Source of the DNA: Chloroflexi bacterium TSY
Lineage (GTDB): Bacteria; Chloroflexota; Anaerolineae; Caldilineales; Caldilineaceae
Reading direction: 5' to 3'
Assembly: GCA_019217005.1 (NCBI GenBank)
Contig: JAHBNG010000176.1
Span: 1-24,964 of the forward strand
Length of the DNA stretch: 24,964 bases
Shown here: in pieces, positions 13,818 through 23,300 of the stretch
Position numbering within the stretch: the first letter of the stretch is position 1
How the letters are laid out: each line of letters opens with the position of its first letter
Notes under the pieces: model-generated
What the model saw: the letters and a program-made list of their open reading frames with translations, nothing else
What the model was told of the DNA's origin: nothing
Databases searched by the model: none
Position numbers and translations under genes: made by a program

Positions 13818-15915
13818 ACATCTTTTGGCGGGCGTCGACCTGGTGGCCGACATTGTGGCAACAGCACCGGATGTAAAGCTTCTCGTCACCTCACGCGAAG
13901 CGTTGACCTTGCAGGAAGAGTGGTTTCACCCCATTGTGGGACTGTCCTTCCCAAACAGGAACAGCATGCACGATGAGGTGATCAGTGACTATGATGCCGT
14001 GCAACTCTTTGCGCAGAGTGCTCGACGCGCCAGCGTGGGCTTTGCATTGTCAGAGGCGTTGGCGCATGTGATCCGCATTTGTCAGTTGGTAGATGGCATG
14101 CCGCTGGCCATCGAGTTGGCAGCGGCCTGGCTGAAAGTACTACCGTGTGCACAGGTTGCCAGCGAGTTGGAACGCACCATGGATCTCCTGACCGCGCGCC
14201 ACAAAAATGTGCCCGAGCGCCATCGCAGCATGCGGGTTGTGCTGGAACAGTCCTGGCAGTTGCTTTCGGATGAAGAGCAGGATGTGCTCAGACGGCTAGC
14301 GGTCTTTCGCGGTGGTTTTCGCCAGGAAGCGGCTGAGGCGGTTGCTCACACATCCCTGTTGCTCCTGGCTACCCTGGTGGAGAAATCGCTGTTGCGTGTT
14401 GCGCCAGATGGTCGCTATCAGATACACGAACTGTTGCACCAGTTCGCTGCGGAGAAACTGACAGAGGTTTCGCAAGAGGAGGCCGTCACGTGCGAACGAC
14501 ACAGCATTTATTTTCTGGGCTTTCTCCAAGCGCGAGAGCCGATGCTCAACGGAAAAGAGCAAAAGCAAGGTCTGGATGAGATTGACGAGGAAATCGACAA
14601 CATCCGCACCGGCTGGGAGTGGGCTATTGCCCAGGACAACCTTAAGGCCATCCGAGAAGCGATGGATGGCCTCTATCTGTTCTACGACATCCGTAGCCGC
14701 TTTCAAGAGGGAGAGGGCGTATTCGCCAACACGATCGCACAGCTATCCCATACGGAAATTGACGACACCGACTCTGCCTTCATGATTCTGCTGGGCAAGC
14801 TACAGGCCAGACGAGGAGCATTCTGTTTCTCTTTAGGTGACTATGAAAGAGCCAATGAATACATACAGGCAAGCATAAACGTCGGGGGCGAGCCAGACGA
14901 TACTGCATTCACCTATTGCATACTCGGTCAAATGTCCGCCGAGCAGGGGGAACGTTCTGCGGCCGAAATGTATTTGCACAAGAGCCTGACAATCGCCCAG
15001 CAACTCAACGATCTGGATACGTTGGCCGACGCTAAGGATGCAATGGCCGGGATGTATAGTAACTTTGCCGAACATGCTAAAGCGGTACGGTTTGCACGCG
15101 GCGCTCTCGCGATGAGACGACGTCAGGGTCGCCCTGACCGTATTGCGCAAGCACTGGGGCGTCTGGCATATCCAACAACCTGCTTGGGTAAATATAGTGA
15201 GGCGGAAACGTATTGGCTTGAACGCCTCGCCATATGCCAGGAAATCGGTAATCTCAGCGGTATCGCTGGTTCGTTAGAATATCTGGGATGGGCCACGTGG
15301 GGTCGTGGGGAAGGGAACTATACCGAGATCTTGGCCCGTTATGATCGTGCTTTAGTTATCTACAAAGAGATCGGCCGAGCTTACAACGTAAGCATGGTGC
15401 TGGCCGATCTGGCCCTCGCCTGGGTCGAGTTGGCAGAGTATACGAAAGCGCAAGAGGCTGCCCATGAGGGGTTAGCTGCTGCTCAACAGATTAACAGTCT
15501 GGATCAGATCTCTCTGAATCTATGTTATCTGGGTGCCGCTGCAGCGGGTCTTGGTGACTTCCAAGTCAGTCGCCAATATCTGGTTCGCGTTTTGCAGACG
15601 GTACAAGACATTCAAATGGTCGACAACATGTTGGCCGCGATATTCTTCTTGACAAAGTTACTGCTCAGAGAAAGTGAGAGCAAGGGCATGAAGGAGTCGA
15701 CCAAACAGGGGGAGATGACACGGGCTGCGGAACTCCTCGCGCTCGTCATTCATCATCCATCGACATTGCATCCTTACAAAGAGCGCGCAGTTGCTCTATT
15801 AACCACTCTCGAATCCAAATTAGCTGATGATGTAGTGCAAGCCGCGATAGCGCGTGGGCGAAGCCGCTCTGTACAAGATGTGGTGACAGAAATTTTGAAT
15901 GATAGTTTTCGCTGA
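13699..15915 (+). CDS. Regulator copy 2, C-terminal part (NTPase 2, TPR array 2)
   Basis: This 738-residue open frame carries the rest of NTPase 2 (MLMLLDNFEHLL, VTSREALTLQEEWFHP, DGMPLAIELAAAWLK), the post-NTPase segment YQIHELLHQFAAEKL, and a long TPR array (for example AEMYLHKSLTIAQQLND, AETYWLERLAICQEIG, ARYDRALVIYKEIG). It ends SRSVQDVVTEILNDSFR. Genuine homology starts a few codons before the first start codon, at about 13686. It shows what copy 1 lost in its 1.5-kb deletion. If expressed alone from the ATG at 13699 it would lack Walker A, so independent NTPase function is unlikely. Confidence 0.8.
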   Translation: MVSAIADALNFNFYSDALPRQQLLDYLREKQMLMLLDNFEHLLAGVDLVADIVATAPDVKLLVTSREALTLQEEWFHPIVGLSFPNRNSMHDEVISDYDAVQLFAQSARRASVGFALSEALAHVIRICQLVDGMPLAIELAAAWLKVLPCAQVASELERTMDLLTARHKNVPERHRSMRVVLEQSWQLLSDEEQDVLRRLAVFRGGFRQEAAEAVAHTSLLLLATLVEKSLLRVAPDGRYQIHELLHQFAAEKLTEVSQEEAVTCERHSIYFLGFLQAREPMLNGKEQKQGLDEIDEEIDNIRTGWEWAIAQDNLKAIREAMDGLYLFYDIRSRFQEGEGVFANTIAQLSHTEIDDTDSAFMILLGKLQARRGAFCFSLGDYERANEYIQASINVGGEPDDTAFTYCILGQMSAEQGERSAAEMYLHKSLTIAQQLNDLDTLADAKDAMAGMYSNFAEHAKAVRFARGALAMRRRQGRPDRIAQALGRLAYPTTCLGKYSEAETYWLERLAICQEIGNLSGIAGSLEYLGWATWGRGEGNYTEILARYDRALVIYKEIGRAYNVSMVLADLALAWVELAEYTKAQEAAHEGLAAAQQINSLDQISLNLCYLGAAAAGLGDFQVSRQYLVRVLQTVQDIQMVDNMLAAIFFLTKLLLRESESKGMKESTKQGEMTRAAELLALVIHHPSTLHPYKERAVALLTTLESKLADDVVQAAIARGRSRSVQDVVTEILNDSFR

Positions 15916-15918
15916 CCC

Positions 15919-15984
15919 ATCTTCCCGGAAGGGGTCAGATATTGTAGGGTAGACGGGCCGATCTGTGACCCTTTCCGGGAAGAT
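15919..15984. terminator. Long inverted repeat between convergent genes
   Basis: The arm 15919-15940 (ATCTTCCCGGAAGGGGTCAG plus AT) pairs with 15961-15984 over 22 or more bases with one mismatch and one bulge, around a 20-base loop. It lies between the end of regulator copy 2 and the end of the minus-strand gene at 16026. It could act as a bidirectional terminator, but no T-tract follows, so a REP-like intergenic repeat is the alternative. Confidence 0.5.
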
Positions 15985-16025
15985 TCAGAACTCGCGTTTT
16001 CAGACTGACTTCACTTTGGAGATTG

Positions 16026-17201
16026 TTAATGAATGACCAGCGGCAGGTAGACCTCAGCCTCTGTCATATCGTCGCTTTCGGGTTTCAAGGGTGAAGGCGA
16101 CGATGCCAGTTCCTCGCATGCGTCGGGGATGGCGTTGTCGTTCTCGTCGTCCGACGGACAATCATTTCCCTCGAAAAGGGCGCTCGTTTCAAAGATGCCA
16201 TCACGATCTTGGTCGATTTCCGAGAGTAGCTTCTTGCTTGCAGGCCAGTCCACGATGGTCGTGCGGTGGATGGCACCTTCGGGTACCAAAAAGGGGCCAA
16301 AGAGTCGCGTGCCATATGTACTGGATGGGCCGTCCACTGTATCCAGCACGAGATAATGCTCCTCGTCCTGACTGGTATCATTTGTGAACTCGGCTGCTCT
16401 CTGCTCACGGTCTGCCTGAAAACCAACAGAATCGCCACCCTGTAGATCGAGTTGATGCCAGCGGAAGAGCGCTCTTTCTCTTTCTCCCATATTCAACCCG
16501 ACCTTTGGCACAAGTTGGGAACTGTCTTGTCCCGTTGTCAAGCGGAAGGAGGCCAGCCGGTCGTTCTCATAGCCCACTTCAATTTCATCTGTGGCCCCGG
16601 CTACTCCATTGAAGACCTGAAGTTGGAATAGATGCCCGCCCTGGCCAGAATAGTAGAGATAGTCGCCACCCCGATTGTTGACCTGAATGTTCGGCGCACC
16701 CTTTTCCAGCGGAAGAAAGAGCGGAACGTTACGCGACTCATTCTCTAGACCACCCATCGGTGCAACCCATCGCACACCAGGCATCTCGTTGCTGAACGTT
16801 CCATCAGAGTGCCACCCCCACTGGTCGCCGTCTGGGGTGATATAACGACCGTCCGCGGCACCAAAGACCAAGCTTGTCACAATGCCATCCAAGTCGAACG
16901 GTGCGTGACGATCGTTACGCCAGACGTCAAGCGGAATGGTGAACAGCAGACTCCCATCCCACAGGTCACCAGCTTCGTACAGAAAGTTATAGGTATCGCT
17001 ATTGCGGAAAATATCGATGTCAGGGAGGATGTCACCGACGTAATTGCTGTCGTAGACACGAATCACGCTAGAGGCTGCACTGTATGGCGTAACGGCATGT
17101 CCGCGACCAATACCCAGTATCATGCTCACAACCTGGTTCAGTGCATTGTTCGTCAGTTCGTCATAGCGATCTGAGGGACTTCCCCCGATGACCGCAGTCA
17201 C
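16026..17201 (-). CDS. N-terminally truncated exported protein with Chloroflexota tail
   Basis: The frame opens right beside the 60-bp palindrome (an in-frame TAA lies in it) and has only a GTG at 17201 as a possible start, with no ribosome binding site or signal peptide. About 15 protein-like codons precede the GTG in frame. The 391 residues look like the C-terminal part of a secreted protein: beta-rich acidic sequence, a calcium-binding-like DQDRDGIF segment, a DCPSDDENDNAIPDACE segment resembling thrombospondin type 3 repeats, and the tail EVYLPLVIH. I do not recognise its family. It follows the toxin gene on the same strand, 119 bases after its stop. It is probably a gene remnant whose 5' part was lost. 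Confidence 0.6.
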   Translation of the reverse strand: MTAVIGGSPSDRYDELTNNALNQVVSMILGIGRGHAVTPYSAASSVIRVYDSNYVGDILPDIDIFRNSDTYNFLYEAGDLWDGSLLFTIPLDVWRNDRHAPFDLDGIVTSLVFGAADGRYITPDGDQWGWHSDGTFSNEMPGVRWVAPMGGLENESRNVPLFLPLEKGAPNIQVNNRGGDYLYYSGQGGHLFQLQVFNGVAGATDEIEVGYENDRLASFRLTTGQDSSQLVPKVGLNMGERERALFRWHQLDLQGGDSVGFQADREQRAAEFTNDTSQDEEHYLVLDTVDGPSSTYGTRLFGPFLVPEGAIHRTTIVDWPASKKLLSEIDQDRDGIFETSALFEGNDCPSDDENDNAIPDACEELASSPSPLKPESDDMTEAEVYLPLVIH

Positions 17202-17247
17202 ATCGATGGTCGCGTCGGCATCAAAATCGCTTAACTCGCCAAACTTG

Positions 17248-17307
17248 GGATTCTCTATTCCATTCCTCCGTTACGAATTCGCAACGGAGGAATGGAATAG
17301 AGAATCC
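17248..17307. repeat. Near-perfect 60-bp palindrome
   Basis: The arms at 17248-17272 and 17283-17307 are perfect 25-bp complements; the 10-base centre ACGAATTCGC itself contains the palindrome CGAATTCG. It lies between the toxin stop and the truncated exported protein. No T-tract follows it in the direction of the toxin gene, so a simple terminator is unlikely. A recombination or fold-back junction is possible. Confidence 0.9.
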
Positions 17308-17320
17308 TCTTTTGAGCTCG

Positions 17321-20300
17321 CTACTTTGCACGTTTTTGTAGAATTTTCCTCAATTCCTTTTCATGTTCTTCGCCAAAATCCACTTCTTCTTCGCCAGAAG
17401 CATCTAGAGATTCCGCCATGACTGTACCCGCTTTGTGATCGAGACCAAGACCATGACCGCCCTCGTGCGCTACTACATTGGCGCCTACATTAGCCTTCTG
17501 CTCATCAGTTTTACCCCTAACCGTACTGCCGAACTCGGCAAATTCTTGGGTGTTGACTGCGGCTGAGCCTCTGTCCTTGTATGTCGCCCCCACTCCAAGA
17601 GTGCCATTGGTGAGAGAATCATGGCTTTTGTCCCCAACTGATGCACCGAGGTCGCGGCTCATCAGCCCATTTACTAACTTGGTATCTCTTGCTTGTCGGT
17701 AATTAAAAAGATACACTCGCAATTCACTTGAACCTGGAGCTGGCAGCTTCTTCGCCGCTGAAACTTGAAGAACCTCATGAGTCACCTCAATATCAACACC
17801 TTTTGGAGCAAGTTTTTGAAATTTTTCTCTTACCTTATTTTGAATCTGATCCATGACGGATTGCTCTACTGACCCCTCACTACCAATGCTAATCAGTCTA
17901 AGTCTGAAAGTGTCTCGCCCATCCGGATCGATATAGCGCAGCGGGTTGTTGAGGCTGAACACATACAAATTCATGCGGCGTGGATCGGTCAATCCCACGT
18001 CCGGCACAAACCGATAGAGCGGATCCGACTGTGTCCACTGCAGACTCATGGGATCGTAGTAGCGATAGCCGTAGTAGCTTAGACCGCTGGTTGCATCATA
18101 TTCCTTGCCGTTGAATTGACGTGGATGCTCGGCATCTGTTCCGATCTGAGCCAGCACTTCGCCAAAGGGACCAAAGGTGAAGCCACCCTGGACGTTGTTG
18201 GCCGCATCAGCGCTCAACAACAGGTGTCCCTGTGGGCTGTGGTACTGATACATGACCTCGGTCCCATCTTCGATGCGGGCCACGTTGGTTCCCATGTTCA
18301 CATGTACCCAACTCTTGGCAATGTTGCCCTGACTGTCATAGTGGAGCTCGGTTTCGCCCAGATAGAAGCGCACCTCTTCGACGGCACCGCTGGCATCCTT
18401 GGTCACCACCAGCGCCCGCTGCCCTGGTTCGATATAGTAATAGAGTTCGCTCTTTCCATCCGGTGTCATCACCTTGCGCTGCTGTTCATGGCCATCGTAG
18501 CGGAATGACCAACTCTCGCCACTCTCCAGGTTGCGCTGGGTGACGTTGCCCGACGGGTCATAGATATAGCCCGCATAGAGGCTACCATCCTTGTTGAGCA
18601 ACTGGTCCAACAGCTCTGGGTCTGAATTCTGACTATAGTCGTAGGTGACGTTCCGTGGATAAGCCCGCGGTGCATTGGGAGAAGCCGAGACAGTGGCCGA
18701 ATGAAGCCGTCCTCCTGCGCTGTATTCGAACGCCGCCGAATAGCCCTGGTCATCCTGCGCACTTTGCAACTGATGACGACTGTCATATCCATAGTCAACG
18801 GTGTGCTTCATGTCTGCGATTTGCTCGACCAGCCGACTGGCATCGCCAGAATCGTAGTAGCTGTAGCTCTGTTGGGCCTGGGTCTGACCGTCAATTTGGA
18901 CATGAAGATCCGCAATATGCCCCAGAACGTCATAGGTCCACTGGATATGGTGGCGACCGTCGGAGGTCACGCGGTCGGTGACCAGCCCGGCCATGTTGCG
19001 TTTCTGGTAGACCAACTCTTGCCCACCGTAGCTGGCACCCTGCACCAGTCCCCGTTCGTCATAGGCAAAGGTGAGTTCCGTCTCGGCTGGATCTGCCGTC
19101 CGCAGCCAGATCATGTTGCCTTGCGCGTTGAAGTCGGCGTAGCGAGAGCGCTCGGCTACCAGATCGATTTCTGCAGGGCTCAGGTCGAAGGCCATCTTTT
19201 CGCGTACAACCTGACCCTGGGCGTCGTAAAAGAGCGTTTGGCCGATCAGCCCATTGTCAACAAAGGTCAGGCGACCGATGCCGTTGTCGCCCTCATCGTA
19301 CTGGTAGCTGGTGCGGAAAGAGTCACCCATCAGTTCGATCTGCTCTGTCTTGTTCAGATCTCGTTTCCCCACAATCTTGAGGAGGATGCGGTCCAGATCG
19401 TCGTAGCCCATGGTCGTGGTGTAGTCGGCCGCATCGGCTCCCGATTCATGGGGATAAAGGATGCTGGTCAGATTCCCGTTTGCGTCGTAGCCATAGCGCC
19501 AGGTACGGTCACCTCTGGAAATCCGGATGCGCTCACTCACAAAGTTGTGTGTCATCTCGGTAACCATGCCGTCCGCATCCGTGATGCGACCTACGTTGTC
19601 ATTGCCATCGTAGAGATAGGTGGTTGTGGCAAAGCTTCCGTCGTCCAACTGTTCATCCACCTGAATGAGACGTCCAAACGCATCTGTCCATCGCCGTTTG
19701 ACGGCGGCCCGACCACCCTCATTGACATCAAAAATGCGCTCCCGTGTCTCCGTCAGCCGTCCATCGTAGCGGGTGGACATTCCCGTACAGTTGGTGCCAG
19801 TGCAATCTGGTGTGTATGTCTCGGTTAGTCGGCCCAAGCTGTCGTAGTCAAAGGTGTATAGCACCTGACCAGTCGCGTCGACTCGTGGGTCGGGAACGGC
19901 AACAGAGGCCAGATTGCCTGCCGCATCGTAGGTGTAGGTTGTCTCAGAGTTTGCACCGCTCGTTGCGCGGCGAGTCACTTCACGCATGACTCGGCCCAGT
20001 CCGTCCAGATGGGTTTCTCGGATGACTTTGGGCGTATTGTCCCAAGTTTGACCATCAAAATCACGCCGTTCCTCGGTGATGATATGGGGTGAATGCGAGA
20101 CGTTTCCTTCATCGACATAGAGTTTGGCCATTACCTGTACCAGACGATAGCCCTGTGTTGGATCATCAACCGAAATATGCTGATGCAATAGACGTCCAAA
20201 CCCGTCATAGACGCTCTCTCTCAGTTCCTTGGCGCAAGTGGCGCTTCCGCAACGCTGATTGGGGCCTTGGATTGCAGTCATTTTGCCCAAACCAATATCG

Positions 20301-23300
20301 TAGATGGTCTCGACAACGTGGCCCAGCTCATTCGTGACTCGTGCTGGATAGAGAGCAAACGCATCATACTGGGTACGGGTCACGGCGTTGGCGTTGCCCG
20401 CGGCAACCTGCGCTGGCTTCCGGCGCGTCAGCTCCATTCCGACGGCGCTGTAGGTGTAAGTTGTGGTGCGTCGGTCTGATTGAGCCGACCCTGCCCAGAC
20501 GTGGGTCTGCTGAGCTGTTTTCAGATCTGCGTCATAGGTATACTGGGTCTTTCCAATCGGCAGCATCTCTTCTGGCCCAGCAAATTCAAAGCGCTCTACT
20601 TGATTTGTCTTCAGCCGATAGACGTGGTCGCCCAGGGTATTCAGATGGTAGGCTCTCGCTGTCAGGCGGTCTCCACTCTTTGTCTCTTCTTCGGGATGAT
20701 TGGCCAGTCTTTGTGTCACGGGGACGTAGAGATACGGCTTCGTCTCCACCGACGAGGCACCCGGCCAGTTTTTGCCCTGGGGTTGCCACTCGGTGCTGAC
20801 GACCATGACGCTATCGCAAGCGGTGGCTTCGCCGGTTGGTGCTGGCGCGATCAGATCACCGCTGCGGCAGAGATAGTCTCGGCTCTGGACAACGTGGTTC
20901 GTCACCACGGTGTCGTCGAAGAGGGAAAAGGCGGCATAGCCGTTCTCCTTTTTGCTGCTGGGGAGGCTGCTGCCTTGTGGATAGATTTTGGTGGTTGCCA
21001 GCAATCCACGATAGTCCAGACTGTAGTCGTAGCGGTACTCTGTGCGGACGCCGCTGGCACCAAACATCTGGATCTCTTCGAACCCGCGGAACCCCCACTG
21101 TCCCTTCAGATCTCGGCTGTAGATGGGATCGGCATAGCGATAGGTGGTCACTATTGTCGCGCCCCCATAGCCGGGATCCACGGTCACCTGCTCGACCAGC
21201 CAGCGTGGACTCGGCAGCCGCTTGCCGGTGGCAATATCGTCATCCATGATCCGGTCAGCATCTATTGGTTCATGGCTCGATGCATAGTTGATCCCAATCT
21301 GGCCACCACGCCCATTGTGGATGGTGTGCAGCAATCGCATGGGACGACCAACAGGTTCTTTTAAGGTTTTGATGCTGGATGGATTGCCCTGTTGGTCTGG
21401 ATTAATCTCGATCAGATCCATGCGCCCGTCGCCGTCGATATCCTGGAAGGAGGAGAGGAGCTGCCAAACGCCTGTGAAGGGTGCGGGACGATTGCCGGTG
21501 AAGTCATTGCGGGCATCGATCTCTTCGCGCAGGGCATGAACGAGCCGCTCCTCAGTTGCGTTGGGTGCCCCGCCAGAAACCAATTCGACTGGTGGCAACA
21601 GTTGATCACCTATACCGTACTTCACGGCAGGAACCAATGCCTCTTCGGACTGGCCGTCATTCTGGTTGGTGGCAGATTTCAAGGTGAGATTATCGGGGCG
21701 TCCATCTCGATCCAGATCCAGGGTGCGCAACGTGTTGACGCGGGTGCCCTGAACCACAGTCACTTTACAGTCGTTTGATCGGGGGGTGGTACAGAGGGTG
21801 TCCACCGTCGTAGCTCGGGTAAAGGCTCCGTCCAATCCCATCTGTTCCGCATCAAACGGCACGCCATCCAAAGAGACATCGACAGCCCCTGTATCAGGAT
21901 CACCGCTCCAGCTGTTGAAGAAGCCCTGTCCATAGTTGTAGTAGGCATAGAGGGCATTATCCCAGGGGCGACGCCAGACAAAGTCCTGAAGCCCATCACC
22001 ATTGACATCGGTCAGCGACGCATCGTTCCAATCGTAGAAATAGACATCTCCGTTGTTGGCAGTGTCGTTCAACTGGAGTGTTTGCCGCGGCAAGGAATTG
22101 TAGGGCGCGGCCCAGTGATAGCTCATGGCATCCAATCGACGGCGAAAACCGGCGTCTTGAGCACCAGGATAGAGCGACCAAACCTCAGGGCTTGTCGTCT
22201 CTCCTGGCGGCAAGCTTGGCGAGACGGGAAGTCCCGGTTGCCAGTTAGACAGCTCTTGTAGCTTGCCAAAGGCATCTAGCTGCCCATCGCCAGTCAGATC
22301 TAAAAAACCATTGTGGCTCATGATGTGGCGCTGCAAGTTACCCATGTTGCTGTTGCCCGCACTGCTTTCCAGAGGAAGGGGTTGGATCTTCGTCATGGGC
22401 AGCGTGGCGAATTCTCCGTTGCCCAAATTCTTGTAGACAAACCAGAGAAATCCACCGCAGCGCTCGTGGGGGTTAACCCAACTTGGATGATGGGCGGGAC
22501 CTGGGTCATCTGCGACCTTTACTGGCGTTGCAAGACGATCCAGACCCTCTGCATATGCCAGGTTGGATATACCTCGCATTGCGGAACATGATCCATCGGA
22601 TGCAAGACATACATAGCCCGACTCACCATTTTGACATTCGACAGATACATGACCAGTCTCCTGGGTTGGTTCGCCAACACGCGCACATTGGGCTGTCCCT
22701 TGCCGAGCGGACTGAATCGTTGGCATGGATTGAAATTGCGCCACATTGTGTTGCGTTGAGATGTTGTCTTGCGTTGCTGAATCACCTGATTTTGCAATGA
22801 GGGGCATAAAGAGCGAAAAGGGAGCCGTCTCATCCGAGATGGGTAGTTGTGGGTTATTCGGGTCCGCACATGCCGAGGGTAATCGGACATCGAAGAGCGG
22901 TGTTCTATCGACTGCCGGATAGGAAGATGTCTCTTCAAGATTTGGCCACATGTAGGGTGAATGCTCAACAGCAGCCACCAATTCGGGAAGTTGATCGCCA
23001 TCCATATCCAGGAATCGATAGTAGAAGTAGCTGCCGTCTTCCAGGTCCGGTACATGTCCATTGGGGTGAACGTTGGCAAAACGGGTGCGCTGCAGATTGA
23101 GGGCGCAGAACTCGCTGTTGTCTCCGGGCACTGCTTCATTGTTCATCCAGGGCAGCATGGGCAGCTCGATATCGATGGTCGTATCTTCCAGCCAGCGTCC
23201 ATTGTTGCGGAACCAGCGTGCCTTGCACGCACCGCCAACGCGCCGCGTACGGAGTTGATCGACGCGACCATCGCCATCCAGATCGATGAGCATGGTTTCC

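Larger units (their letters stand above)
9941..15915 (+). pseudogene. Giant BTAD/NB-ARC/TPR regulator, copy 2 (frame-disrupted)
   Basis: Read as one gene this would encode about 1,990 residues: winged helix (about 1-95), BTAD (about 95-250), NTPase 1 (PFIGREQEL near 305, Walker A near 333, Walker B near 410, GMPLGIELAAAW near 510), TPR array 1, then linker NLPTQSTPFVGREQEL, NTPase 2 and TPR array 2 ending at 15915. Comparison with copy 1 shows three frame breaks: one extra G in a G9 tract (12459-12467), one missing base near 13481-13487, and loss of a CCAG repeat unit near 13680-13685. Coding character persists through all segments, so the breaks are recent, switchable, or sequencing errors. 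Known relatives (AfsR-like) are cytoplasmic transcription regulators. A good promoter and GGAGAG ribosome binding site precede it. It converges with the minus-strand gene ending at 16026. Confidence 0.75.

Noticed and set aside
17248..17307. Palindrome as an intrinsic terminator of the toxin gene
   Set aside because: No T-run follows the stem in the direction of the toxin. On the plus strand a short TCTTTT follows, but no plus-strand gene ends there.
18701..19828. 375-codon plus-strand frame opposite the toxin gene
   Set aside because: It lies wholly within the RHS-repeat coding region on the other strand and has no domain or motif. It is a shadow of a GC-rich repetitive gene, as is the plus-strand frame at 20480-21364.
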